Assembly (NCBI GenBank): GCA_050329935.1
Contig: JBHJOI010000065.1
Coordinates: 1-64,000 of the forward strand
DNA: 64,000 nt
Source: CAYSFW01 sp050329935
Lineage (GTDB): Bacteria > Pseudomonadota > Gammaproteobacteria > UWMA-0217
Direction of reading: 5' to 3'
The stretch's first letter is position 1. The number at the start of each line of letters is the position of its first letter. Below, piece by piece: positions 51,037-60,987 of the stretch. The notes beneath the pieces were generated by a model. That model was given only the letters and a program-made list of their open reading frames with translations. It had not been told where the DNA came from and ran no database searches. The translations under genes and the position numbers were made by a program.

Positions 51037-51489
51037 ATGACACAAATCACCAGCGATATCGAATTCAAGAACCGCCTCGGCGCACTGCCGCTGGCGTCGC
51101 ACCGCAAACTCGGCGCGATGTTCGTCGAAAGCGTGCTGGAACTCGCCGATGACGAGCGCGTTCGCCGCGCCGTGACCCTGGCGAAGGACGGCAACGCGAC
51201 CGACGAGGAGCTGAGCGCCGCCTCCAAAAACGCCCGCGCGGCCAGCATCGACTACCATACCCGGTGTGGGTACGAGGGCGACTGGAAGGAGCAGGCGGGC
51301 TATTTCGTGGCCAAGGCCGCGGCGGCCTGCGTCATGCCGGAAGATCGCGCCCGCGCGGTCAATCCGGCATGGGAAGCCGCGATGGCCTGCCGCATGGCGC
51401 GCACTTGTCTGGTCATCGTCAGCGGTGAAGCGGCTGCCCACGACGAGAGTGAGCGGCAGTACGAGATCTTCGCCGCATTCAATGGTTAA
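51037..51489 (+). CDS. Unknown protein encoded between isp2 and hynL (150 aa)
   Basis: I cannot assign a family. It is a soluble, mostly helical, Ala-rich protein without signal peptide. Four cysteines (TRCGYE, AACVMP, MACRMARTC) are in its second half and could bind a metal or cluster. AGGGG precedes the ATG by nine bases, and the gene lies nine bases after isp2 and 51 before the large subunit, so it is part of the operon. Codon use is like its neighbours. A role in assembly of the large subunit or as an electron-transfer helper is plausible but not shown. Confidence 0.85.
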   Translation: MTQITSDIEFKNRLGALPLASHRKLGAMFVESVLELADDERVRRAVTLAKDGNATDEELSAASKNARAASIDYHTRCGYEGDWKEQAGYFVAKAAAACVMPEDRARAVNPAWEAAMACRMARTCLVIVSGEAAAHDESERQYEIFAAFNG

Positions 51490-51540
51490 CGCCGGTCGGG
51501 TTGAACGTCCAATACCCGCCGTCAGCACTGGAGTCTGGTT

Positions 51541-53265
51541 ATGAGCGAACGCGTAGTAGTTGATCCCATTACCCGCATCGAGGGGCATTTGCGCATCGAG
51601 GCGCAAATGAACGGCGATGTCATCGAAAGCGCCTATTCCTCCGGGACCATGGTGCGCGGCATCGAAATCATTCTCCAAGGGCGCGACCCGCGTGATGCGT
51701 GGGCGTTCGCGCAACGTATCTGCGGCGTCTGCACGCTGGTGCACGGCATGGCCTCGATTCGCGCCGTCGAAGACGCGCTGAACTACGAGATCCCGCCAAA
51801 CGCGCAGCTGATCCGCAACCTGATGAGCGCGGCGCAATACGTGCACGACCACGTGATGCACTTTTATCACCTTCACGCGCTGGATTGGGTCGATGTCGTC
51901 TCCGCCCTATCGGCCGACCCGAAAAAGACCTCCGAGGTAGCACAGTTCGTCAGTCCAAGCTGGCCGAAATCCTCGGTGGGCTATTTCAGCGACATGCAGA
52001 AAAAGCTCAAGAATTTCGTCGAACAAGGTCAACTCGGCATCTTTGCCAAGGCCTACTGGGGCCACCCGGCGTATAAGCTGCCACCCGAGGTGAACCTGAT
52101 GGCGGTCACGCACTACCTCGAAGCGCTGTCATGGCAACGCGACGTGGTCGCGCTGCATGCGATCTTCGGCGGCAAGAATCCGCACCCGAACTTCGTGGTG
52201 GGCGGTGTCGCATCGCCGATCGACCTCAATTCCGATTCGGCGATCAACTCGAAACGGCTGGCGCAGGTGCAGGACGTCATCACCAACATGCGCACCTTCG
52301 TCGATCAGGTATACGTGCCGGACACGCTGGCGATCGCCGGTTTTTACAAGGACTGGTTCGCGCAAGGCGAAGGCCTCGGCAACTTCATGTGCTATGGCGA
52401 TTTCCCGTCGACCAGCATGAGCGACCGGAGCAGCTTCATGATCCCCGGCGGGGTGATCCTGAACAAGAATCTCCAGGATATTCAGCCGGTCGACCTCAAG
52501 GACAAGGACCAGATCCAGGAGCAGATCGCACACTCCTGGTACGACTACAGTGCGGGCAAGCAAGCCGGCCTACACCCGCTCGCGGGGGAAACCACGCTCA
52601 ACTACACCGGGCCGAAGCCGCCCTATCAGCACCTCGATGTCGATCAATCCTATTCGTGGCTCAAATCGCCGCGCTGGCGTGGCCATTCCGTCGAGGTTGG
52701 GCCGTTGGCGCGCATGCTGCTGCTGTATGCCACCGGCCACGACCAGGCCAAGGAACTGGTCGACTACACGCTGAAGACGCTGGATGCCCCGATCGACGCG
52801 CTGTTCTCCACCCTTGGGCGCACCGCGGCGCGGACGCTGGAAACCAAGATCATGGCGGACGCGATGCAGGGCTGGTACGACCAACTCATCGCCAATATCA
52901 AGGCGGGCGATACCAAGACGTTCAACGAAAAGCTGTGGGATCCTTCGACTTGGCCAAGCCATGCCGAGGGGGCCGGATTCATGGAAGCACCTCGCGGCGC
53001 GCTTGGCCACTGGATCGTGATCGACAACGGCAAGATCTCGAACTATCAAGCCGTCGTGCCATCCACCTGGAACGCGGGTCCGCGCGACACGCAAGGCATA
53101 CCGGGCGCCTACGAGGCCGCGTTGCAGCACAATCACCGCCTGCATGATCCGAAACAGCCGATCGAAATCCTGCGCACGATCCACAGCTTCGACCCCTGCA
53201 TCGCCTGCGCGGTGCACATGGTGGACAAGGATGGCGAGGAACTGGTTCAGGTCAAGGTAAAATAG
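51541..53265 (+). CDS. hynL: [NiFe] hydrogenase large subunit
   Basis: Catalytic subunit, 574 residues, holding the Ni-Fe centre. The L1 motif RICGVCTLVH is at residues 60-69 and the L2 motif DPCIACAVH near the C-terminus; all four Ni-binding cysteines are present. After the last His of L2 a 15-residue extension (MVDKDGEELVQVKVK) remains, which the protease at 47088 would remove. It is far from the small-subunit gene, with isp1, isp2 and an unknown gene between, as in Isp-type operons. Confidence 0.97.
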   Translation: MSERVVVDPITRIEGHLRIEAQMNGDVIESAYSSGTMVRGIEIILQGRDPRDAWAFAQRICGVCTLVHGMASIRAVEDALNYEIPPNAQLIRNLMSAAQYVHDHVMHFYHLHALDWVDVVSALSADPKKTSEVAQFVSPSWPKSSVGYFSDMQKKLKNFVEQGQLGIFAKAYWGHPAYKLPPEVNLMAVTHYLEALSWQRDVVALHAIFGGKNPHPNFVVGGVASPIDLNSDSAINSKRLAQVQDVITNMRTFVDQVYVPDTLAIAGFYKDWFAQGEGLGNFMCYGDFPSTSMSDRSSFMIPGGVILNKNLQDIQPVDLKDKDQIQEQIAHSWYDYSAGKQAGLHPLAGETTLNYTGPKPPYQHLDVDQSYSWLKSPRWRGHSVEVGPLARMLLLYATGHDQAKELVDYTLKTLDAPIDALFSTLGRTAARTLETKIMADAMQGWYDQLIANIKAGDTKTFNEKLWDPSTWPSHAEGAGFMEAPRGALGHWIVIDNGKISNYQAVVPSTWNAGPRDTQGIPGAYEAALQHNHRLHDPKQPIEILRTIHSFDPCIACAVHMVDKDGEELVQVKVK

Positions 53266-53332
53266 GCGGCGCCGAGCCGAGGCCCGATGGTCGCTGCTCC
53301 GTTCCAATTCCAGCTTCGAGGAGTACTGATAG

Positions 53333-53905
53333 ATGAAACGTTTGGCTCTACTCGCTTTCGCACTACTGGCGGCGACCCCCGCCATCGCCCACGACCTGCC
53401 GGGCGCCCACGCACACGGATTCTGGGCCGGGCTGATGCATCCAGTGCTCGGCATGGACCACTTGCTCGCGATTGTCGCGCTCGGCTTGTGGGCGTCGCTA
53501 TTGCGGGGTCGCGCGCGCTGGCTCGCGCCCGCCGCGTTCATCGCCTTTCTGCTGCTCGGCGGATTGCTGGGCTTGGGGGGTATCGTCATCCCCCATCTCG
53601 AGATCGGCATCGCGCTGTCGGTGCTGGTCTTTGGACTCATGCTCGCGACTCTGGTCCGTAACGCCGGAATTGCCATCGCGCTGGCCGCCGGCTTCGCGCT
53701 GTTTCACGGCAATGCGCACGGCGTCGAAATGCCGGCCGCGCTGGACGCGGCGCTTTATACCATCGGTTATGTCAGCGCGACCGCCGCGCTCACGTTCGCC
53801 GCGCTCGGCGCCGGTAGTTGGGTCCAAGCCAAGCAACAACGGCTGTTGCGCTGGGGCGGTGGCGCGTTGGCGGTTTTCGGTCTAGCCTGGAATTTTATCG
53901 GCTAG
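53333..53905 (+). CDS. hupE: HupE/UreJ-family metal permease
   Basis: A 190-residue membrane protein with a cleavable signal peptide (residues 1-19) and about six hydrophobic segments. The family motif HPVLGMDHLLAI is near residue 36, and FHGNAHGVEMP near 124. HupE proteins import nickel for hydrogenase maturation. GAGGAG upstream of the ATG marks the start. It closes the rightward operon and is followed by a hairpin. Confidence 0.94.
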   Translation: MKRLALLAFALLAATPAIAHDLPGAHAHGFWAGLMHPVLGMDHLLAIVALGLWASLLRGRARWLAPAAFIAFLLLGGLLGLGGIVIPHLEIGIALSVLVFGLMLATLVRNAGIAIALAAGFALFHGNAHGVEMPAALDAALYTIGYVSATAALTFAALGAGSWVQAKQQRLLRWGGGALAVFGLAWNFIG

Positions 53906-53914
53906 GCGCGCGGG

Positions 53915-53936
53915 GCCGCGATCGTGAAATCGCGGC
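53915..53936. terminator. Hairpin between convergent hupE and DUF202 genes
   Basis: GCCGCGAT and ATCGCGGC form a perfect 8-bp stem around a six-base loop, placed between the two stop codons. There is no T-tract on either side, so termination would be imperfect or helped by Rho. Confidence 0.5.
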
Positions 53937-53941
53937 TCTGA

Positions 53942-54319
53942 TTACACTGCATTTCCATGTAGAAACAAGTACGCGATCAGCACGACGCCCAACACGGCAA
54001 CGACGAGGTTCGTGAACGCGCCGACATAGACACGGTAGCCCGTCGGGATTTCGACGGGCTTCAACTCGCGCAACACAGTGCGGTACTGCGTCACCGCGAT
54101 GGTCGATGTCAGAGTGCCCAGCACGATGAACACCAATCCGATCCAGAACGAAAAACTGCGCTCCAACGCGGTGTTTGGCGCCGTGGAGAGCATATGCACG
54201 AACAGGCCGAAGCGCTCGATCACGAAGCCAAACGCCATCAGCGACAGCGCGGTTCGGTTCCAGGCCAATAGGGTGCGTTCCGCGGCGAAAAAAACCCGCG
54301 GGTCGTTGAGATCAGACAT
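53942..54319 (-). CDS. DUF202 (YidH-like) membrane protein
   Basis: A 125-residue protein with three membrane segments: about residues 20-36, 57-78 and 100-120. The N-terminus DPRVFFAAERTLLAWNRTALSL is the family hallmark. Function unknown. The ATG at 54319 is chosen because the family begins just before DPR; an upstream ATG at 54379 is in frame. It is probably a single-gene unit. Confidence 0.9.
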   Translation of the reverse strand: MSDLNDPRVFFAAERTLLAWNRTALSLMAFGFVIERFGLFVHMLSTAPNTALERSFSFWIGLVFIVLGTLTSTIAVTQYRTVLRELKPVEIPTGYRVYVGAFTNLVVAVLGVVLIAYLFLHGNAV

Positions 54320-54458
54320 TGCTTGAGTGTCGTTGGTAGGGACGGGTGAAATCGTAGCGATCAGTTCGAACGCAAGCAAGGCAACACATGTTCAAGCACC
54401 ACTCCGTTACCGTGACTGGCGAAGGCTCCGAAGCGCAATGGCGCGCGGCAAACGCGCG

Positions 54459-55805
54459 TCAACGAAACAATTCAATGCCGTGCAACGGCCGCCGCTGATG
54501 ACCGGATCTCGCCTCACTGACCGAGAACACCGCACGCGTTGACCCGCGCGCCTCGATCGCGTTGTCCGAGCCCTCGATCAAGCTACCCGCCACGTCGAGT
54601 TCGACGCTATCGAGCCGCATGCCGGTTGCGCCCCGGAGTTGGCTGGCGGTGATCTCGAGTCGCGCGTTATCGGCGGACAGCGCGGCATCGAGCGCATGAA
54701 TCGTCGTGCGGCGCAGTGTCACCGTGGAGTCCCGGACGCTCAGGCTCTCAGCCGCGACGTCCTCAAGCAAAACCCGGTCGCAACGGTCAAGCGAGATGTG
54801 GCGGTATCCTCCGGTGATTTTGACGTCCGCGCGGTCGCGACATGCGTAATCCGTCGCCGACGTGTCCGACGCGGATCGGCGTGGCTCCGGCGCTCGACCG
54901 TGCCGTGCCTCGGCGAACCTTGTAACGGCCAAGGCCAGCCGGTCCGGAAATTCGTGCATCAGCATATGTTCCGCCCCCGGCAACACCTCCAGTCGGGCGT
55001 CGCTCAACCGCGCCGCTAACACCTCACCGGTACGCAGCGGCGTCACGGGGTCGTCCGCGCTCCAGACTATCAGGGCCGGGGCGCTGATGCGGGCGAAATC
55101 CGCACTGAAATCCTCCACGCTGAGCGCAAGCGCCGCGATCTTGAGAGGATCACCGCCCAAAAGCGTCGCGCGTAGTTGCGGCCGGTCCAGCACCCAGGCA
55201 CCGGTCGCGGCCGCGTCGAACGGCGCCTGATCGACCTGTTCGAACAATTGTTCGGCCAACGTGCCCAGCACACCGCCCAGATCGGCGTTGCTTCGCGCAA
55301 CCACGCCAACGCCGAACCGCGCGAGAAAGCGACTGAAGACACTGGCGTGCAGTACGCCCGCGGTATTGAGCAGCACCAACCGCTCAACTCGCGGTGGATG
55401 ATCCGCGGCCAGGCGCAACGCGATGGTTCCGCCCATTGAATGTCCCATCACGGTCGCTGCCGGAATGCTCAAATGACGCAGCAGCGCGTCGATCACCCGC
55501 GCGTAGTTCGCCGGCGAGTACAGCTGATTGCCCGGTTCGGAGCGACCGAATCCGGGCAGATCGAGCGTGATCACATGAAAACGCTGCCGCAGTCTCGGAA
55601 TCATCCCGTCCCAATCATGCGCCGCCTGGGGCGATAGGCCGTGAATTAACAGCAGCGGCGGCAGCGATTTTTCGCCATGGCGCTCGAACCAGACCCGCGA
55701 GTTCCAAACCGGCTCGGTAAAGGTCTCGGCAAGCACCGGTGCGCTCACTGCCAGCCAGAGGCCCACGCACCAGGGCACCCAGCGCAAGATGGATAACAGG
55801 CTCAT
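54459..55805 (-). CDS. Exported alpha/beta hydrolase with C-terminal beta-helix-like region
   Basis: A 448-residue protein with a signal peptide (residues 1-27). The hydrolase domain (about 28-310) has the oxyanion HG in LLLIHGLSPQ, the nucleophile Ser in MGHSMGG, Asp in SADDPVTPL and His in GAEHMLMHEF, so it should be active. The last 120 residues look like repeated short beta turns (ISLDRCDRVLLEDVAAESL, SVRDSTVTLRRTTIHAL), as in right-handed beta-helix proteins. The substrate is unknown. It ends near the DUF202 gene and follows the antiporter gene by 68 bases. Confidence 0.88.
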   Translation of the reverse strand: MSLLSILRWVPWCVGLWLAVSAPVLAETFTEPVWNSRVWFERHGEKSLPPLLLIHGLSPQAAHDWDGMIPRLRQRFHVITLDLPGFGRSEPGNQLYSPANYARVIDALLRHLSIPAATVMGHSMGGTIALRLAADHPPRVERLVLLNTAGVLHASVFSRFLARFGVGVVARSNADLGGVLGTLAEQLFEQVDQAPFDAAATGAWVLDRPQLRATLLGGDPLKIAALALSVEDFSADFARISAPALIVWSADDPVTPLRTGEVLAARLSDARLEVLPGAEHMLMHEFPDRLALAVTRFAEARHGRAPEPRRSASDTSATDYACRDRADVKITGGYRHISLDRCDRVLLEDVAAESLSVRDSTVTLRRTTIHALDAALSADNARLEITASQLRGATGMRLDSVELDVAGSLIEGSDNAIEARGSTRAVFSVSEARSGHQRRPLHGIELFR

Positions 55806-55873
55806 GGGCGTCAGGGTGTCCGATACGCGCTTAACAGTGCATGAACCACCGCCGACCGCGGCCGCCACCATGG

Positions 55874-57526
55874 CTAGCGTTGTTCGCTGCCTGACGGCAG
55901 TTCGACCATCGGCGCGACCGATTGCGACACGAAGCGCTCCTGGGCATGTTCGGCAAAACCGGTGCCGGCCTCGGCGTAGATATTGAACACGGCGTCGACC
56001 CCCTGCCGCTCCAACCGGTCGAGCTCATCCCCATACTTGACGGTGGCGCCGATCTTTCCAGTAAAGCCCCATTCCCGCGCCAGGGTCGCCGCCTTGAGAT
56101 TCGCCTGTTGCGTTGGCATCGCGAGCAGGATCCAGTCGATTTTCCAATGCGCGCGATCGATCCGCGCCCAGAAGTCCGGGTTGGTCAGATTGCCGTCGCG
56201 CACATTGCGCCCGGCCCGCTGGTGTTGGTTTATCACGTCGAAATCGAAGTCGACGCCGACCACGGCGTCGCCGAAGCGTTGCACGAGCGTGTCGTAAGCG
56301 CCGGTGCCTACCCGCCCCATCCCACTGACCAGGATGCGGGCGTCGCCATACTGGATCGGCTCGTCCCCCTGCAGCCGTTCGGTGTGTTCATATTGGCGCA
56401 AAAACGGGCGCAATCCGACATAAACGCGGTCGGCGCGGTTGTTCAGTACCGCGGCCAACGCGAACGAACCCGCCACGGCGACGGCGATCACCACCAGCCA
56501 GTCGTTGCTCAACCAACCACTCGTGGCGGCGATCGCGGCCACGATCAAGCCAAATTCGCTGTAATTGGCCAACGAAACCGCCGCCAACGAAGCCGTGCGA
56601 GCCCGCACCCGGAACCGCGCCAGCACCCAAAAATACACGCCCGTCTTGATCGGCAGCAGCACCAGCAGCAAACCCGCGACCAGCAACGCGCTGAGGTCCG
56701 GTGCGCCCGCCATGCCAATACTCAGGAAAAAGCCGACCAAAAACAGATCCTTCAACCCGAGCAACGCGCGCGACAGCTCACTCGCCTTGGCATGCCCGGC
56801 CAGCAAGACCCCAAACACCAAGGCACCCAAGTCGCCCTTAAGATCCACGGCTTCGAACAAACTGGCACCGCCCAGCGCCAACACCAACCCGAGCAAAACC
56901 AACAACTCGCCGTGCCCCACTCGCTGCAACAAGCGCAACAGCAAAGGGCGCAACACAAACAGCGCGGCCAACACCACGACGGCCCACGGCGACGGCAACT
57001 TTGCCGCTGAAATACCCAGGAATATCACCGCGGCGATATCCTGCAGAATTAACACGCCGATCGCGAGGCGGCCGTACCACGCGGCCATGTCACCTTTTTC
57101 TTCAAGCACCTTGACCGCGAACACCGTGCTCGAAAAAGACAAGGCGAAGCCGAGCAGCAACGCCGTCATCGGCGTCAGGTCTCGAAACAGCGGCAGGTCA
57201 AGTGTCGCCGCGCCGATGAACAATCCGGCCAGCAACACACTGATCGCGCCCATGTGAACACTGGCAACGCCCCAGACCTCGGGCCGCAACAACTGCTTGA
57301 CCCGCAACTTGAGTCCAATCGAGAACAACAGCAAGGTGACGCCAAGCTCCGCAATCTCGCTGAGGAAAACGCCGCCTTCGGCCCCCAACGCGTGCAGCAC
57401 GAAACCGGCGACCAGAAAGCCGACCAGCGGCGGCAATCCCACCAGCGAAACGCCGAAACCGCACATGAACGCGATCGCGATCCAAAGCGGATCGCGGTAC
57501 TCGATGGTGCTGAACAGCGTCTCCAT
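55874..57526 (-). CDS. CPA2/Kef-type cation:proton antiporter with RCK_N domain
   Basis: A 550-residue membrane protein of the monovalent cation:proton antiporter-2 family (KefB/YbaL type). About 11-12 membrane segments span residues 10-390. The antiporter core includes GLPPLVGFLVAGFVLHALG and FALSFSSTVFAVKVLEEKG. A nucleotide-binding RCK_N domain follows, with ILVSGMGRVGTGAYDTLV near residue 412. Regulation by NAD(H) or glutathione adducts is expected for the family. AGGGGG lies before the ATG at 57526. Confidence 0.92.
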   Translation of the reverse strand: METLFSTIEYRDPLWIAIAFMCGFGVSLVGLPPLVGFLVAGFVLHALGAEGGVFLSEIAELGVTLLLFSIGLKLRVKQLLRPEVWGVASVHMGAISVLLAGLFIGAATLDLPLFRDLTPMTALLLGFALSFSSTVFAVKVLEEKGDMAAWYGRLAIGVLILQDIAAVIFLGISAAKLPSPWAVVVLAALFVLRPLLLRLLQRVGHGELLVLLGLVLALGGASLFEAVDLKGDLGALVFGVLLAGHAKASELSRALLGLKDLFLVGFFLSIGMAGAPDLSALLVAGLLLVLLPIKTGVYFWVLARFRVRARTASLAAVSLANYSEFGLIVAAIAATSGWLSNDWLVVIAVAVAGSFALAAVLNNRADRVYVGLRPFLRQYEHTERLQGDEPIQYGDARILVSGMGRVGTGAYDTLVQRFGDAVVGVDFDFDVINQHQRAGRNVRDGNLTNPDFWARIDRAHWKIDWILLAMPTQQANLKAATLAREWGFTGKIGATVKYGDELDRLERQGVDAVFNIYAEAGTGFAEHAQERFVSQSVAPMVELPSGSEQR

Positions 57527-58164
57527 AAGCCCCCTTGTTTTACTGCGTGCGTGCCACGTCAACTCGACCTGCAACCGCGCCGTCGGGCGTGACGGTCGGC
57601 GTCGCGATCCGATAGCACGCCTCAAACTGGCGGTTCGGAGCGAGGTTTAACCCACTCCTTTACCCTATGCGCTCCCATCCGGCAAGCGGCACGGCAACAC
57701 AAGCTCGGAACAGCGGAAAGAACGCGCGAAAAGCGGTATCGGCTGACGAACGATGGGGCGTGAAACCTACCGCGATGGCGTCAATCGCATCGAATTATTC
57801 GACGTGCGCACCGCCAACGATGGGCAGCTCGGACAGCCACACACACCACCTGAATCACGGAGGCCTTATGGCGTCGGAGCCGCAGTGACAGGCACCCGCG
57901 CGACAACCATCAGTTGCCGTCATGACCACCGCCCGGCCTCTCCGAGCGCCGCCACAAACCATGATCGAAAAGGCGTAAAATCTTGTAAGAAAGACACGCT
58001 GCTTTTTGGCATGGAGGAATCGCGCGAACTGATAGGGACGGCGGGTTCGGAGCCAGTCGCGGTCGACGCCGGACGTTCACGGCTGGTTATGCAATCGCCA
58101 GCCAGTCGCGCTTCAACAAGGCATGACCCCATAAGCCTCGCGAATGTGAATGGCGTCGCTAACT
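57527..58164. other. Divergent gap between antiporter and P-type ATPase genes
   Basis: About 640 bases, then repeat copy B. No supported gene: plus-strand frames at 57667-57888 and 57753-58217 lack a ribosome site and family resemblance. Promoters for the two divergent transport genes should be here, but I see no convincing hexamers. Confidence 0.5.
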
Positions 58165-58232
58165 GTCATGGCGAGAACGCCGCAGAGGATGAAAGCCGCT
58201 CCCGGCCGCGTAGGTAGGCGACGCCGTGGAAT
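58165..58232 (+). repeat. Dispersed intergenic repeat, copy B
   Basis: Matches copy A at 36645-36718 in the opposite orientation (about 80 percent by eye, one 3-base gap). It ends eight bases before the P-type ATPase start codon, so it forms the immediate leader of that gene. Confidence 0.75.
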
Positions 58233-58239
58233 ATCAATC

Positions 58240-60954
58240 ATGAACGACAAGATCGCAACCGACCTCGAAAACCCAGGCACGCACTGGCACGCGCTCGCCC
58301 CGCGCGACACGCTCGCGCGCCTCAAAAGCGTCGAGGGCATCGGACTATCCGCGCACGAGGCCGCCGCGCGACTGCTGCGGCATGGCCCCAATCGTTTGCC
58401 ACCGGCGCGACGCCGGGGGCCGCTGATACGTTTCCTGCTCCAGTTCCACAATCCCTTGATCCATGTCTTGCTGGTCGCGGCGGCGATCACGTTCTGGCTG
58501 GGGCATCTCATGGATGCCAGCGTGATCCTGGGTGTGGTGGTGATCAACGCGATCATCGGCTTTGTTCAGGAAGGCAAGGCGGAACAGGCGCTGGAGGCGG
58601 TCCGCGCGATGCTCGCGAGTCACGCGCTGGTGCTGCGCGGCGGCGAGCGGCATGAGATCGATGCGACCGAGCTGGTACCCGGCGACATCGTGCTACTTGA
58701 GTCCGGCACGCGGGTTCCGGCCGATTTGCGCCTGCTTCGGGTCAAGAATCTCCGGGTCAACGAAGCGGCCCTGACCGGCGAATCGATGCCGGTGGAAAAA
58801 TGCAGCGACGCGGTCGTACCCGAGGCTGCGATCGGCGATCGCACCGGCATGGCCTACTCGGGAACGGTGGTGACATTCGGCCAGGCGCGCGCGATTGTCG
58901 TCGCGACTGGTCAGGCAACCGAGATCGGGCGGATCGGCACCCTGGTTGCAGGAGTCGAGACCCTCGCCACGCCGCTGACCCGGCGCCTCGACCAGTTCGC
59001 GCGCCAGATCACCCTATTCATCCTGATCGTCGCCCTGCTCACGTTTCTGTACGGGCACTACGTCGTGCATCTGCCGGCGTTCGAGATTTTCATCGCGGTG
59101 GTCGGACTCGCGGTTGCCGCGATCCCGGAGGGCCTGCCTGCCATCGTCACCATCACGCTCGCGATCGGCACCCGGATCATGGCGCGCCAACGGGCGATCA
59201 TCCGGCGCCTGCCCGCGGTGGAGACCCTCGGCTCGGTAACGGTGATCTGTTCCGACAAGACTGGCACGCTGACGCGTAATGAGATGGTCGCGGTACAGCT
59301 ACTGCTCCCGGGCTACGCCCTCGAAGTCACCGGCGCCGGATATGCGCCCCAGGGTGGCTTTCTCGACAACGGTCACCTTGTCGACCCGCGCCAGGACGAC
59401 GCGCTGCGAACCCTGGCGCACTGCGCCCTGCTCTGTAACGACGCCCAATTGAAGCGCGGCCAGACAGACGAGTGGACGCTGGTCGGCGACCCCACCGAAG
59501 GCGCGCTGCTGGCCCTGGCCTTGAAGGCCGGTCTCGATCCGGTCGAGGCGTTGGCCGCCGCACCGCGAACCGACGAGATTCCATTCGAATCCGAACACCG
59601 TTTCATGGCCACGTTGCACCACGATCACAAGGGGCACGCATTCGTGCTGCTGAAGGGCGCGCCCGAACGCGTGCTGGACTTGTGCGTCCAGGATTCAGTC
59701 GGTGATCCGGTCGATCGCCGGGCATGGGAGGCGCGGATGGAGCGCGCCGCCGCGGCAGGGCAGCGCGTGCTGGCGTTGGCTCGACGCGAGATTCCATTCG
59801 ATACCACGGCGCTGTCGATGGCGGACATCAATGACAGATTCACCCTGCTGGGGCTGGTCGGCATGATCGATCCTCCGCGCGCCGAGGCGATCGCCGCCGT
59901 CGCCGAATGTCGCGGCGCCGGCATACGCGCGGTGATGATCACCGGCGATCACGCCGTGACCGCCGCCGCGATCGGCCGTGAATTGGGTTTGAACGCCGCC
60001 AATCCGCTCACCGGCGAAATCCTCGAAGACCTCGACGACGCGGCGCTGCGCCAGCGTGTGCGCGAAACCGATGTCATCGCCCGCGCGAGTCCCGAGCATA
60101 AGCTGCGCCTGGTCGCCTCGCTGCAAGCCACCGGAGAACTGGTCGCGATGACCGGTGACGGCGTCAACGACGCGCCCGCGCTCAAGGCTGCGGACATCGG
60201 CGTCGCCATGGGCCACCGAGGCACAGACGCCGCCAAGGAAGCCGCCGACCTGGTGCTGACCGACGACAATTTCGCCACCATCGCGCGCGCGGTGCGCGAG
60301 GGTCGCGCGGTATTCGACAACATCAAGAAATCACTGGTGTTCATCCTGCCGACCAATGGCGGACAAGCCGGCGTGATCCTGCTCGCCGTCTTGTTGGGTT
60401 TGCAGTTACCGATCACCGCCGGCCAGATCTTGTGGGTAAACATGGTCACCGCGGTGACACTGGCACTCGCGCTGGCCTTCGAACCCGCCGAGGCAGGTGT
60501 GATGCAACGTCCGCCGCGGGCGCCGAACGAACCCTTGATCACCCGGCCGATGCTGGAGCGCATCGCATTCGTCAGCGCGCTGATGATCGCGACCACGTTA
60601 TTGGTGTTCTACTGGTCGCTGGCGCGGGGCGACACGATCGAGTTCGCTCGCACGGCGGCGGTCAATATGCTGGTGTTCAGCGAGCTGGCCTATCTGTACA
60701 ACGTTCGCCATTTCACCGCCAGCACCTTGACGCGTCGGACGCTGCTGGGCAATCCGATGGTGCACTGGATGAGTGGACTGCTGATCGTGCTGCAATTGCT
60801 GTTCACGTATGCGCCGCCGATGCAGTTGGCGTTTAAAACCCAGGGGCTCGACTTCGAGGTTTGGTTGCTGATTCTCGCGTTGTCGGTTTTGGTGTTTTTC
60901 GCGGTGGTCGCGGAAAAATGGTGGCTGCGGCGCAAGGGCGTCGTGCGGATGTAA
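58240..60954 (+). CDS. P-type cation-transporting ATPase (P2 type)
   Basis: A 904-residue ion pump with an N-terminal cation-ATPase domain (HALAPRDTLARLKSVEG...), the actuator loop ALTGESMPVEK, the phosphorylation site DKTGTLTRNEM near residue 345, and the hinge TGDGVNDAPALKAADIG near residue 640. The M4 motif AAIPEGLPAIV is that of Ca2+/Na+-type (P2) pumps, not heavy-metal pumps; no N-terminal metal-binding CxxC is present. The exact ion is not readable. The ATG at 58240 fits the family; the frame also runs upstream through the repeat. Confidence 0.93.
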   Translation: MNDKIATDLENPGTHWHALAPRDTLARLKSVEGIGLSAHEAAARLLRHGPNRLPPARRRGPLIRFLLQFHNPLIHVLLVAAAITFWLGHLMDASVILGVVVINAIIGFVQEGKAEQALEAVRAMLASHALVLRGGERHEIDATELVPGDIVLLESGTRVPADLRLLRVKNLRVNEAALTGESMPVEKCSDAVVPEAAIGDRTGMAYSGTVVTFGQARAIVVATGQATEIGRIGTLVAGVETLATPLTRRLDQFARQITLFILIVALLTFLYGHYVVHLPAFEIFIAVVGLAVAAIPEGLPAIVTITLAIGTRIMARQRAIIRRLPAVETLGSVTVICSDKTGTLTRNEMVAVQLLLPGYALEVTGAGYAPQGGFLDNGHLVDPRQDDALRTLAHCALLCNDAQLKRGQTDEWTLVGDPTEGALLALALKAGLDPVEALAAAPRTDEIPFESEHRFMATLHHDHKGHAFVLLKGAPERVLDLCVQDSVGDPVDRRAWEARMERAAAAGQRVLALARREIPFDTTALSMADINDRFTLLGLVGMIDPPRAEAIAAVAECRGAGIRAVMITGDHAVTAAAIGRELGLNAANPLTGEILEDLDDAALRQRVRETDVIARASPEHKLRLVASLQATGELVAMTGDGVNDAPALKAADIGVAMGHRGTDAAKEAADLVLTDDNFATIARAVREGRAVFDNIKKSLVFILPTNGGQAGVILLAVLLGLQLPITAGQILWVNMVTAVTLALALAFEPAEAGVMQRPPRAPNEPLITRPMLERIAFVSALMIATTLLVFYWSLARGDTIEFARTAAVNMLVFSELAYLYNVRHFTASTLTRRTLLGNPMVHWMSGLLIVLQLLFTYAPPMQLAFKTQGLDFEVWLLILALSVLVFFAVVAEKWWLRRKGVVRM

Positions 60955-60987
60955 CACACACTTCGATATCAAGGGGCTTTGGATACG

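Noticed and set aside
52131..53676. Long frames on both strands within and after hynL (338 and 368 codons)
   Set aside because: They overlap the certain large-subunit gene and HupE gene, and have no recognisable domain.
55922..57010. 362-codon plus-strand frame
   Set aside because: Shadow of the Kef-type antiporter on the opposite strand; Gln/Arg/His-rich composition without motifs.
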